DNA of 64,000 nucleotides, taken from Comamonadaceae bacterium (GTDB lineage: Bacteria; Pseudomonadota; Gammaproteobacteria; Burkholderiales; Burkholderiaceae_C). This document shows, one piece after another, positions 50,078 through 58,786 of the stretch. The notes below the pieces were generated by a model, which saw nothing but the letters and a program-made list of their open reading frames with translations, was not told where the DNA came from and ran no database searches. The stretch lies in assembly GCA_947476285.1 (NCBI GenBank), contig CANJPU010000010.1:1-64000 (forward strand), read 5' to 3'. A program made the translations under genes and the position numbers. Each line of letters begins with the position of its first letter. Positions within the stretch are counted from its first letter, which is position 1.

Positions 50078-51040
50078 ATGCGACCCATTTGCCACGCCTT
50101 CGCGCTCCTGCTGCTGGCTGCCAGCACCGCCGCGCTGGCAGCTTTCCCCGACAAACCCATCCGCGTGGTCATCGGTTTTCCAGCCGGCGGTCCCTTGGAC
50201 CAGCATGCCAGGCTGCTGAGTGATCGCCTGCAGGCCGTACTGGGGCAGCCCGTCATCATCGACTACAAGTCCGGTGCGGGCGGCACGGTGGGCGCCCAGG
50301 ACGTGATGAAAGCCGCGCCCGATGGCTACACCCTGATGCTGGCCAACACTGGCGTCATGGTGATCAACCCCGCGCTTTACGGCAAGCTGCCCTACCAGAC
50401 GCTGCGCGACTTCACGCCCATCGCGCGCACCGCGATGCAGCCACTGGCACTGCTGGTCAATCCAAAGCTGCCCATCAATTCGCTCAAGGAGTTCATGGAC
50501 TACGCCCGTTCGCGGCCGGGCCAGGTTAACTATGGCTCAGCCGGCAATGGCGGCATCAGCCATCTGGTGCCCGAGATGTTCAAGAACGCAACCGGCTTGT
50601 TCATGGTGCACATTCCCTACCGCGGAAGCGCGCCAGCATTCACCGATCTGATGGCCGGGCAGGTGCAGTTCATGGCTGAGTCCATCCCGCAGGCGGCCAA
50701 CTACCACAAGCAGGGCAAGGTGCGCGCGTTGGCTGTCACCAGCCGCGAGCGCAACCCAGCACTGCCCGACACGCCCACCGTGATCGAAAGCGGGATCAAG
50801 GATTTCGAGGTGGTTGGCTTCTACGGATTTCTTGCGCCCGCCGGACTTCCCCGCGACGTGACCGCGCGCTTGAGTGATGCGTTCAAGCAGGTGTTGGCCA
50901 GCCCTGAGGTACGCAACCGCATGGTCTCGCAGGGCGCGGACCCGGCCTTCCTTGGCAGCGAGGACTTCACCCGCTTTCTCGCTGCCGAGATGCCGCGCTG
51001 GGCTGATGCGGTCAAAAAATCAGGCGCGCGGATGGATTGA
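50078..51040 (+). CDS. Bug/TctC-family binding protein
   Basis: A 320-residue receptor. A gagga at 50066-50070 precedes the ATG by seven bases. The signal peptide ends near STAALA (residue 22), followed by AFPDKPIRVVIGFPAGGPLD. The segments VIIDYKSGAGGTVGAQDVMK and PDGYTLMLANTGVMVINPAL confirm the family. It stands alone between the ergothioneine operon and a GFA enzyme gene, with no membrane partner nearby. The ligand is unknown. Confidence 0.92.
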   Translation: MRPICHAFALLLLAASTAALAAFPDKPIRVVIGFPAGGPLDQHARLLSDRLQAVLGQPVIIDYKSGAGGTVGAQDVMKAAPDGYTLMLANTGVMVINPALYGKLPYQTLRDFTPIARTAMQPLALLVNPKLPINSLKEFMDYARSRPGQVNYGSAGNGGISHLVPEMFKNATGLFMVHIPYRGSAPAFTDLMAGQVQFMAESIPQAANYHKQGKVRALAVTSRERNPALPDTPTVIESGIKDFEVVGFYGFLAPAGLPRDVTARLSDAFKQVLASPEVRNRMVSQGADPAFLGSEDFTRFLAAEMPRWADAVKKSGARMD

Positions 51041-51048
51041 ACAGGCGC

Positions 51049-51549
51049 TCAACGCCCGGTGCCCATGCGAGCGAGCAAGCTCTTGCGCCGCTCCTGGCTG
51101 TCGGCGGGCCAGTACTGCTTGCGATCGTAGAACTCGGGCACCGCGGGCACGCCCTCGGGCAACATCACCCAGGGCTGTTTGGAACTGGTGAAGATGTGGA
51201 TATCGGGTGGCACCTGGTCAGGGTCGTCGAGCGTGCCCACGCGCACGAAACTCATGGAAGTGCCAGCGCCTGCATAGTGGCTCCACACCGCGATGCGGCA
51301 GTGTGGGCAGCGGGCAATGGACTGCCCTTTCCCGCTGGCTGAGGGTGTCTGCACCATCTCTGGCTGCTCACCCAGCAATGTCACTCGGTCGGCTTCGATC
51401 ATCGCGTTGAGCGCGAAGGCGCTGCCGCTCTCGCGCTGGCACCAGCGGCAATGGCAGCAGTGCACATACAGCGGGGGCGATTCCATTCGATACCGCACGG
51501 CCTTGCAATCGCAGCCGCCTGACAGGGGATACGCGCCGCTTGAAGACAT
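51049..51549 (-). CDS. GFA/CENP-V-domain protein (glutathione-dependent formaldehyde-activating-like)
   Basis: A 166-residue protein with the zinc pattern of the GFA family: LSGGCDCKAVRYRME, then HCCHCRWCQRESGSAF and IARCPHCRIAVWSHY. These cysteines bind two zincs. Despite the family name, most members do not process formaldehyde, so the reaction is unknown. The gene ends 8 bases from the Bug gene stop (convergent). Confidence 0.87.
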   Translation of the reverse strand: MSSSGAYPLSGGCDCKAVRYRMESPPLYVHCCHCRWCQRESGSAFALNAMIEADRVTLLGEQPEMVQTPSASGKGQSIARCPHCRIAVWSHYAGAGTSMSFVRVGTLDDPDQVPPDIHIFTSSKQPWVMLPEGVPAVPEFYDRKQYWPADSQERRKSLLARMGTGR

Positions 51550-51655
51550 GGGTGCCGTCCTTTCGAAGTGGGTGGATCATGCCCCGCCCGTGGGCTTGGT
51601 CAAGCCAGAGTTATAGCAGCTCGAATGGGCGCCAGGCAGTAAGATCGCCCGGTCG

Positions 51656-52804
51656 ATGCCCGCAGTTCTTTTTCTTTTCACCATCACCAATCTGGTCATC
51701 GGTACCGGCGCCTTCGTGCTGTCGGGCATGCTGCACGATGTCGCCAGGTCGCTCGGGGTCAGTGTCTCGGTGGCGGGCCAGGCGGTCACAGCTTATGCGC
51801 TGGCTGCGGCTTTCGTGGCACCACTGCTGTTGGTCCTGACTGGCGCTCTGGCGCGCAAACCCGCGATGCTGGTGGCGCTGGCGGCCTTCACCATAGGCAA
51901 CCTGCTCTCGGCCCTGGCCTCTTCCATGACCCTGCTCTTGATTGGGCGTGTGCTGATGGGAGCCAGCGGCTCCATGTTCACTGCGGTGTCGGCCGGCGTG
52001 GTGGTGGCACTGGTGGCGCCAGAGCGGCGCGGCCGCGCGCTGGCCCTTGCTTTTCTGGGCATGAGCATGAGCTATGCGGTGGGCGTGCCCTTTGGGGCCT
52101 GGCTGGGCATGAACCATGGCTGGCAGGTTCCGATCTGGCTGGTGACTGGCGCCTGCGTGCTTGTGATGGCCGTGCTGGCGTTTGCACTGCCGCGCGAAAT
52201 CCACGCACCCAGAGCAACCTTCGCTGGCCTGGGCATGGTGATGAGGCAGTGGGACATCTTGCGCATCTTGCTGCGGACGCTGCTGTACTTCACTGCCATT
52301 TTCAGCGTGATGGCTTATGCAGGGCCGGTGATGCTTGCGCTCAATCCGCTCACGCCAGGGGAACTTTCGCTCATGCTGATGATGTTCGGCTTTTCAGGCG
52401 TGGCTGGCAGCATGTTCAGCGGCTGGGTGGTGGACCGGATTGGCGCCCTGCGCGCAGCCCGGCGCCAATTGATCCTGCTGGCCGGCATGATGCTGCTGGT
52501 GCCGCTCACAAGCGGCCACCCTGTAGTGACGATTATTGTGTTCGTGGCATGGGGCATCGCGGGCTTTGGCCTGTCAACTTCTCAGCAAGTGATGCTGACC
52601 ACCCGCATGCTCTCTCAGGCGCCTTTGGTGCTCAGCCTGAACACATCGATGCTCTACGTAGGCTCCGCCCTGGGCGCGGCCATCAGCGGTACATTCGCCA
52701 GCCTGGTCGGGCTAGACAAACTGTCGTGGGTCGGACTGCCCTTTGCCCTTCTTGGACTGCTGACGCTGTGGTCGCGCAAGCCGGCACGACCGAAGGTGTC
52801 GTGA
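51656..52804 (+). CDS. MFS transporter, AraJ-like DHA1 group
   Basis: A 382-residue major facilitator with about twelve hydrophobic helices. The first half carries GQAVTAYALAAAFVAPLLLV, a motif A remnant TGALARKPAMLVALAAFTIG and LLIGRVLMGASGSMFTAVSA, typical of AraJ/NepI-type exporters of the DHA1 group. The substrate is unknown. It converges on the DMT permease gene, whose stop lies six bases away. Confidence 0.87.
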   Translation: MPAVLFLFTITNLVIGTGAFVLSGMLHDVARSLGVSVSVAGQAVTAYALAAAFVAPLLLVLTGALARKPAMLVALAAFTIGNLLSALASSMTLLLIGRVLMGASGSMFTAVSAGVVVALVAPERRGRALALAFLGMSMSYAVGVPFGAWLGMNHGWQVPIWLVTGACVLVMAVLAFALPREIHAPRATFAGLGMVMRQWDILRILLRTLLYFTAIFSVMAYAGPVMLALNPLTPGELSLMLMMFGFSGVAGSMFSGWVVDRIGALRAARRQLILLAGMMLLVPLTSGHPVVTIIVFVAWGIAGFGLSTSQQVMLTTRMLSQAPLVLSLNTSMLYVGSALGAAISGTFASLVGLDKLSWVGLPFALLGLLTLWSRKPARPKVS

Positions 52805-52810
52805 CTGGCT

Positions 52811-53869
52811 CTAGTGCTCATGCCGATGATGCGCATCCGGAAAATGCGGATGGCTGTGCATCAGGGGTTGGTGCTGATGCAAATGGCTGTGGCGGGTGCC
52901 AGGTGCCACATGTGGATCATGCGGGTGTTCGTGATGCGCATCGTCCGCGCCGTGCACATGCTCGTGCGAATGCGCCATCGGCTCATGTGCATGGGGGTGC
53001 GCATGGCGCTCGGTCAGATGCAGCGCAACTCCCACTGCCATCAGTAGGCCGGCCGCCAGCAGGGGCACAGTGACCGGTTCATTCAGCAGCGTAATCGCCA
53101 GCATGGCCCCAAAGAAGGGTGCCACTGAAAAATAGGCACCGGTGCGTGCAGTGCCCAGTTCGCGCAGGCCCACCACGAACAAGGCCAGGCTCGCGCCATA
53201 GCTGGCAAATCCGACAAGCGCGGCCCCCAGGACCACCGGCAGCGAAGGCATCGATGCACCCATCAGCAGTGCAAGTACCAGATTGGTCCCACCCGCTGCC
53301 AGCCCCTTGACCATGGCGATCCAGGACGCATCGGCCAGAGACACCTTGCGCGTGAGATTGTTGTCCAGAGCCCAGGCCAAGCAAGCTGCGCACACGAGCA
53401 GCGCCGGCTGCCATTGCGGCCAACTCATCTGTCCTGGCCAGGCCAACACCAGGCCGCCCGCCACGATCGCCAGCATGCCGATGGCCACACGGCGGTTGAA
53501 ATTCTCGCGAAAGACAAACCAGGCCAAGAGCGCGGTGAACACAGCTTCCGCATTGAGCAGCAGTGAGGCAGCCGAAGCCTGCATGCCGGCCAGCCCGAGC
53601 ATCAGCAGCACCGGCCCCGCCACACCGCCAGCCAGCACTGCACCGGCCAGCCATTTGGTTTCATCCGCCGCCAGCCGCACTGGCGCACTGCCTTGAATCT
53701 TGCGCATCAAGCCCAGGCCCAAACCCGAGCCCAGGTAGAGCAAGGCGGCCAGCATCCAGGGGCTGGCTTGCGCGAGCAGCAACTTGGCCAAAGGCGTGCC
53801 ACCACCGAACAAGAGCGCTGCCGCCAGACTGGCCCACACACCGCGCTGCATACCGGCCATGGGCTTCAT
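52811..53869 (-). CDS. EamA/DMT-family permease with histidine-rich C-terminal tail
   Basis: A 352-residue permease starting at 53869 (MKPMAGMQRGVWAS) behind ggag. Ten hydrophobic helices form two EamA repeats, with GGTPLAKLLLAQASPWMLAA near the start and FGAMLAITLLNEPVTVPLLA near the end. The last 65 or so residues are unusual, with more than 25 histidines in clusters such as HSHEHVHGADDAHHEHPHDP and HSHLHQHQPLMHSHPHFPDA. Such tails bind transition metals. The divergent neighbour is a metal transporter, so a role in metal efflux or metal-sensed export is plausible. Confidence 0.88.
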   Translation of the reverse strand: MKPMAGMQRGVWASLAAALLFGGGTPLAKLLLAQASPWMLAALLYLGSGLGLGLMRKIQGSAPVRLAADETKWLAGAVLAGGVAGPVLLMLGLAGMQASAASLLLNAEAVFTALLAWFVFRENFNRRVAIGMLAIVAGGLVLAWPGQMSWPQWQPALLVCAACLAWALDNNLTRKVSLADASWIAMVKGLAAGGTNLVLALLMGASMPSLPVVLGAALVGFASYGASLALFVVGLRELGTARTGAYFSVAPFFGAMLAITLLNEPVTVPLLAAGLLMAVGVALHLTERHAHPHAHEPMAHSHEHVHGADDAHHEHPHDPHVAPGTRHSHLHQHQPLMHSHPHFPDAHHRHEH

Positions 53870-54001
53870 GCAGCAGGACTCCCGGCGCGGGCCAGTGCAC
53901 GCTGTCTGATGGTCGGGCTGAGTTTGTGAATCTGCATGAGCTGATGAGATTGTGATCGTGATTGGGCCTGCCCGGTTTCCAGGTTCATCTAAACTGATCG
54001 C

Positions 54002-54628
54002 CTGTCCGCACATCACCACCACCATCATCACGAGTCGCATTCGCCTGCTGAGCCGGGCCTGCGCCGAGTGCTGTGGATCGCCTTGCTGGTCAATGCCTTG
54101 ATGTTCGGCGTGGAGATCGCGGCCGGACTCAAATCGGGGTCGGTCTCTTTGCTGGCTGATGCGATCGATTTTTTCGGGGACGCGGCCAACTACGCCCTGA
54201 CACTGGCGGTACTCAACCTGAGCCCAGCATGGCGCGCCCGTGCTGCAATCGTCAAGGCTGCCAGCATGCTGGGCTTTGGTGTGCTGGTGCTGGGCCGCAC
54301 CGGATGGTCCGCCCTGCACGGCATCGCGCCAGAGCCAGCAACGATGGGCGCGGTGGGCGCACTGGCCTTGGCGGCCAATGTCGGCGTGGCGGCACTGCTT
54401 TATGCATTCAGACAAGGCGATGCCAATCTGCGCGGTGTGTGGCTATGCAGCCGCAACGACGCCATCGGCAACCTGGCTGTGATGCTGGCTGCGGTAGGTG
54501 TGTTTGGCACTGGCACCGCCTGGCCCGATCTGGCCGTCGCCCTGGTGATGGCGGCCCTGGCCATCAGTGCCGGATGGTCGGTGATGCGCGAGGCACTGCG
54601 CGAGCTGGCCGAGCACACCCACGTCTGA
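54002..54628 (+). CDS. Short cation diffusion facilitator (CDF) transporter, probable CTG start
   Basis: A CDF transporter of about 208 residues. The core WIALLVNALMFGVEIAAGLK, SLLADAIDFFGDAANYAL and SRNDAIGNLAVMLAAVG have the family metal residues (Asp-x3-Asp and Asp-x3-Asn). A GTG at 54068 would cut into the first helix. The frame stays open upstream to a stop at 53990-53992 and encodes SAHHHHHHHESHSPAEPGLR, a typical CDF head, but the only candidate initiator before it is CTG at 54002. It also lacks the usual cytoplasmic C-terminal domain (family about 300 residues). Confidence 0.72.
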   Translation: MSAHHHHHHHESHSPAEPGLRRVLWIALLVNALMFGVEIAAGLKSGSVSLLADAIDFFGDAANYALTLAVLNLSPAWRARAAIVKAASMLGFGVLVLGRTGWSALHGIAPEPATMGAVGALALAANVGVAALLYAFRQGDANLRGVWLCSRNDAIGNLAVMLAAVGVFGTGTAWPDLAVALVMAALAISAGWSVMREALRELAEHTHV

Positions 54629-54660
54629 AGTGTTCATCGCAAGGCCGATGGCGATGGATA

Positions 54661-55683
54661 ATGATTCGCATGGCTCGACCACCCTCCTCCTCCCGCCCCC
54701 TGCGCCGCCTGGATTCGATCACCGACGTGGCCGGCATCGAAGTGGGCCACTTCACCGATAGCCGCCGCCCCACAGGCTGCAGCGTGGTCATTGCGCGCGA
54801 TGGCGCTGTGGGTGGAGTCGATGTGCGTGGCGCGGCGCCCGGCACGCGCGAGACCGACCTGCTGCATCCCACCCACTTGATCGAGCGCGTGCATGCCATC
54901 TTGCTGGCTGGCGGCAGTGCCTGGGGCCTGGATGCCGCCAGCGGTGTGGTGGCGTGGCTGGAAGAGCAAGACGTGGGCATGCCGGTGGGCCCGGTGCGGC
55001 TACCCCTGGTGCCCGCAGCAGTGCTGTTCGACCTGCTGGTGGGCGACGCGAAGATCCGCCCCGACGCATTGGCAGGCAGGCGCGCCTGTGAAGCAGCATC
55101 AAAGAACCCGCCCGACCAGGGCAATGTGGGCGCGGGTACCGGCGCCGCCATCGGCAAGGTGTTCGGCATCGCTCGGGCCATGAAGGGCGGCATCGGCAGC
55201 GCATCGGTCACGGTCGATGGCGTGACGGTGGGCGCACTTGTGGCCTGCAATGCCTTGGGCGACGTGATGGACCCCGACACCGCGCAGGTGATTGCCGGGG
55301 CGCGCAGCAAGAACGGCAAGGCACTCATCGACACCCGCCGTGCACTGCTGCGCGGCGAACTTCCCACGCCCCATCTGGCGGGCACCAACACCACCATTGG
55401 CGTGATCGCCACCGACGCAATTCTCACCAAAGCCCAGGCATCCCGCCTGGCCACGGTGGGTCATGATGGGCTGGCGCGCAGCATCAACCCGGTGCACACC
55501 ATGTCCGACGGTGACACCTTGTTCGCACTGGGCACAGGCCTGTCAGGCAAGTCGCCCGGCATGATGCTCCTGTGCACCATGGCCGCCGAGGCAACGGCAC
55601 GCGCGGTGGTGCGCGCGATCCGCGCAGCGCAAGGCATACGCGTGGGCAAGCTGCATCTTCCTGCGGCCTGCGACCTGAGCTAA
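54661..55683 (+). CDS. P1-family peptidase (DmpA/L-aminopeptidase-like)
   Basis: A 340-residue protein of the self-processing DmpA/OAT-like family. Family segments include GCSVVIARDGAVGGVDVRGA, AILLAGGSAWGLDAASGVVA, GNVGAGTGAAIGKVFGI and, at the processing site, GTNTTIGVIATDAILTKAQA, where the threonine after Asn would be the N-terminal nucleophile of the beta chain. It cleaves small peptides or amides, often beta-peptides or D-residues. ATG 54661 is used. One nine bases later is possible. Confidence 0.87.
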   Translation: MIRMARPPSSSRPLRRLDSITDVAGIEVGHFTDSRRPTGCSVVIARDGAVGGVDVRGAAPGTRETDLLHPTHLIERVHAILLAGGSAWGLDAASGVVAWLEEQDVGMPVGPVRLPLVPAAVLFDLLVGDAKIRPDALAGRRACEAASKNPPDQGNVGAGTGAAIGKVFGIARAMKGGIGSASVTVDGVTVGALVACNALGDVMDPDTAQVIAGARSKNGKALIDTRRALLRGELPTPHLAGTNTTIGVIATDAILTKAQASRLATVGHDGLARSINPVHTMSDGDTLFALGTGLSGKSPGMMLLCTMAAEATARAVVRAIRAAQGIRVGKLHLPAACDLS

Positions 55684-55690
55684 GGTCCCC

Positions 55691-57046
55691 ATGCCCACAG
55701 CCCTACGCAACACCCTGCTGACGCTGCGCGATCTGCTGATTTCGGCCGGGCCTTTCGCTTTCCTCGCCGTGGGTTTGTTGATCCTGGCCTACCTGTGGAT
55801 GAACCCGACACCGCCCCGGCGGGTGACGCTGGCCACCGGGCCGGCACAAAGCGCTTACGACGAGTTCGGCAAGCGCTACCAAAAGGCCCTGGCCGCCAAC
55901 GGCATCGAGGTCGTCCTCAAGCCCAGCCAGGGATCATCGGACAACCTGCGTTTGCTGCGCGAGGGCCAAGCCGATCTGGGCTTTGTGCAGGGCGGCAGTA
56001 GCGAGCGCGCCGTCACCGAAGACAGCGGCATAGAATCCCTGGGCAGTCTGTTTGTCGAACCGCTGTGGCTGTTCTATCGCGAGGATTCCCTGCGGAAACC
56101 CTCCACTGGCACCCCAGGCAAGCGCAACAATGCGCTCGTGAGCCTGTCGCAATTGCAGGGCCTGCGCCTCAATGTCGGCAGCGCCGGCAGCGGCGTGCCC
56201 AGTCTGCTGGAAAAACTCTTCGAGGCCAACAACATCGATGCCAAACGCATCACCCTGTCAAGGCTCGAACAAACTCCGGCCACCGTCGCATTTCTCGCTG
56301 GCGATATCGACGCGGTGGTGTTCGCATCGGCGCCCGAATCCCTGATGGTGCAGATGCTGCTGCAAACGCCGGGTGTCAAGCTGATGAACTTCGGGCAAAG
56401 CGAAGCCTATTCGCGGCGCTTTGCGTTTCTCACACCTGTGGTGCTGCCGCGCGGCGTGGTGAACCTCGCCCGCGATGTGCCGCCCGCCGACATGCGACTG
56501 GTGGCCACCACCACCTCACTGCTCACGCGCAAAGAGACGCACCCTGCCCTGTTGCAGCTCTTCACGCAGGCCGCGCGCGCCTTGCATGGGCCAGCCGGCT
56601 GGTTCAACCGCGCAGGTGCATTTCCTGATCCCGAACACAGCGAATACCCCTTGTCGGCCGAAGCCGAGCGCGCCATCAAGGGCGGCCAGCCATTCCTGCA
56701 GCGCTATCTGCCTTTCTGGCTGGCCAATCTGATCGAGCGCATGTGGCTGGCGCTGGGCATCATCCTGGCCATGCTGCTGCCGCTCTCGCGGGTGGTGCCG
56801 CCGCTGTATCAGTTTCGAATCCGCTCACGGGTGTTCCGCTGGTATGCGCAATTGCGCGACATTGAACACCGAATGCAAGACGAGAAAGTGCAGATCGCCG
56901 CCTTACGCAAGGAGCTGGATACGCTGGACGAGAAAACCGGCCACATCATCGTGCCGCTGTCCTACGCCGACGAGCTTTACGCCTTGCGCAACAACATCGA
57001 GCTGGTGCGCCGCAAGCTCGATGCCCTCCCAGCGCGGCCTACTTGA
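55691..57046 (+). CDS. TAXI-family TRAP-type binding protein with C-terminal membrane anchor
   Basis: A 451-residue protein. A first membrane helix (AGPFAFLAVGLLILAYLWM, about 18-36) is followed by a TAXI-type binding domain: RVTLATGPAQSAYDEFGKRY, LRLNVGSAGSGVPSLLEKLF and AFLAGDIDAVVFASAPESLM. A second helix (MWLALGIILAMLLPLSRVV, about 350) leads to a charged coiled coil (IEHRMQDEKVQIAALRKELD). Usual TAXI receptors are about 320 residues and soluble, so this is the longer, double-anchored subtype, more like a sensor. No TRAP membrane subunit is encoded nearby. Confidence 0.87.
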   Translation: MPTALRNTLLTLRDLLISAGPFAFLAVGLLILAYLWMNPTPPRRVTLATGPAQSAYDEFGKRYQKALAANGIEVVLKPSQGSSDNLRLLREGQADLGFVQGGSSERAVTEDSGIESLGSLFVEPLWLFYREDSLRKPSTGTPGKRNNALVSLSQLQGLRLNVGSAGSGVPSLLEKLFEANNIDAKRITLSRLEQTPATVAFLAGDIDAVVFASAPESLMVQMLLQTPGVKLMNFGQSEAYSRRFAFLTPVVLPRGVVNLARDVPPADMRLVATTTSLLTRKETHPALLQLFTQAARALHGPAGWFNRAGAFPDPEHSEYPLSAEAERAIKGGQPFLQRYLPFWLANLIERMWLALGIILAMLLPLSRVVPPLYQFRIRSRVFRWYAQLRDIEHRMQDEKVQIAALRKELDTLDEKTGHIIVPLSYADELYALRNNIELVRRKLDALPARPT

Positions 57047-58700
57047 GGGCCTTGTAGCGCATCCGCTTGGGCTTGGCGCCCTCTTCACCCAAGCGCCTGC
57101 GTTTGTCGGCTTCGTATTCCTGGTAGTTGCCGTCAAAGAAGGTCCACTGGCTGTCGCCTTCGGCGGCCAGGATGTGCGTGGCGATGCGGTCGAGGAACCA
57201 GCGGTCATGGCTGATCACCATGACGCTGCCGGCAAACTCAAGCAGCGCATCTTCCAGCGCGCGCAGGGTCTCCACGTCCAGGTCGTTGGACGGCTCGTCA
57301 AGCAGCAGCACGTTGCCGCCGGCGATCAGTGTCTTGGCCAGGTGCAAGCGCCCGCGCTCACCACCCGAGAGCGAGCCCACTCGTTTTTGCTGGTCGCCGC
57401 CATTGAAGTTGAAGCGGCCCGCATATGCGCGGCTGGCCATCTGGAACTTGCCCACGTTCAGGATGTCCAGGCCGCCGGAGATGTCTTCCCACACGGTCTT
57501 GTTGTTCTCCAGCTCGTCGCGGTGCTGGTCCACGAAGGCCATCTTCACCGTGGAGCCGATGACCACCTGGCCGCTGTCGGCTTGCTCTTTGCCCGCGATC
57601 AGCTTGAACAGCGTGGACTTGCCCGCGCCGTTGGGGCCGATGATGCCGACGATGGCGCCAGCCGGCACCTTGAAGCTGAGGTTGTCGATCAGCACGCGGT
57701 CGCCGAACGATTTGGTGACGTTGTGGAATTCAATCACCTGGCTGCCCAAGCGGTCGGCCACGGGGATGAAGATCTCCTGGGTTTCGTTGCGCTTCTGGTA
57801 TTCGTAGTCGGACAGCTCTTCAAAGCGGGCCAGACGCGACTTGCTCTTGGCCTGCCGCGCCTTGGGGTTCTGGCGCACCCACTCCAGCTCTTTCTTCATC
57901 GCTCTCATGTGGGCGTCTTCTGACTTCTGCTCGGCTTCCAGGCGCGCTTCCTTTTGCTCCAGCCACGTGCTGTAGTTGCCCTTCCAGGGAATGCCGGCAC
58001 CGCGGTCGAGTTCGAGAATCCACTCGGCGGCGTTGTCCAGGAAGTAGCGGTCGTGGGTGATGGCCACCACGGTACCGGTGAAACGCTTGAGAAAAACCTC
58101 CAACCACTCCACGCTTTCAGCATCCAGGTGGTTGGTGGGCTCATCAAGCAACAGCATGTCGGGCTTTGACAGGAGCAGGCGGCACAGGGCCACGCGGCGC
58201 TTCTCACCGCCAGACAGCACGCCGACCTTGGCGTCCCAAGGCGGCAGGCGCAGTGCGTCGGCGGCGATTTCAAGCTGATGCTCCGAGTCGGTCCCGGCCG
58301 TGGCGATGATGGCCTCCAGCCGCGCTTGTTCGGCCGCCAGGGCGTCAAAGTCGGCTTCCGGTTCGGCATAGGCCGCATACACCTCTTCGAGCTTGGCCTT
58401 GGCCGCAAAGACCTCGCCCAAGGCTTCTTCGACGCTCTCGCGCACCGTGTGATCGGGGTTCAGCTTGGGCTCTTGGGGCAGGTAGCCGATGGTCAGGCCT
58501 GGCATGGGCGTGGCCTCGCCCTCGATCTCCGTGTCCAGGCCGGCCATGATCCTGAGCAGCGTGGATTTTCCCGAGCCATTCAGACCCAACATCCCTATCT
58601 TGGCACCGGGGAAGAAAGACAGTGAAATGTCCTTGAGGATGTGTCGCTTCGGCGGAACGATCTTGCCGACGCGGTTCATTGTGAAAACGTATTGGGCCAT
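57039..58700 (-). CDS. ettA: Energy-dependent translational throttle protein EttA (ABC-F)
   Basis: A 553-residue ABC-F protein, close to E. coli EttA (555). Two nucleotide domains are present: GLNGSGKSTLLRIMAGLD with LSGGEKRRVALCRLLLSKPD and LLLDEPTNHLDAESVEWLEV, then GPNGAGKSTLFKLIAGKEQA with LSGGERGRLHLAKTLIAGGN and LLLDEPSNDLDVETLRALED. The linker carries the P-site interaction arm (KKELEWVRQNPKARQAKSKS). It binds the ribosomal E site and gates the first peptide bond according to ATP/ADP ratio. It converges on the TAXI gene, overlapping by eight bases. Confidence 0.95.
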   Translation of the reverse strand: MAQYVFTMNRVGKIVPPKRHILKDISLSFFPGAKIGMLGLNGSGKSTLLRIMAGLDTEIEGEATPMPGLTIGYLPQEPKLNPDHTVRESVEEALGEVFAAKAKLEEVYAAYAEPEADFDALAAEQARLEAIIATAGTDSEHQLEIAADALRLPPWDAKVGVLSGGEKRRVALCRLLLSKPDMLLLDEPTNHLDAESVEWLEVFLKRFTGTVVAITHDRYFLDNAAEWILELDRGAGIPWKGNYSTWLEQKEARLEAEQKSEDAHMRAMKKELEWVRQNPKARQAKSKSRLARFEELSDYEYQKRNETQEIFIPVADRLGSQVIEFHNVTKSFGDRVLIDNLSFKVPAGAIVGIIGPNGAGKSTLFKLIAGKEQADSGQVVIGSTVKMAFVDQHRDELENNKTVWEDISGGLDILNVGKFQMASRAYAGRFNFNGGDQQKRVGSLSGGERGRLHLAKTLIAGGNVLLLDEPSNDLDVETLRALEDALLEFAGSVMVISHDRWFLDRIATHILAAEGDSQWTFFDGNYQEYEADKRRRLGEEGAKPKRMRYKALK

Positions 58701-58786
58701 GGGATGCTGTCTTGATTGAATGCTGGGGGAAAGGCGTGATTATCCCAGCCCTGGGATCGGGTCGGCTCAAACCGCCCAACGGTGGC

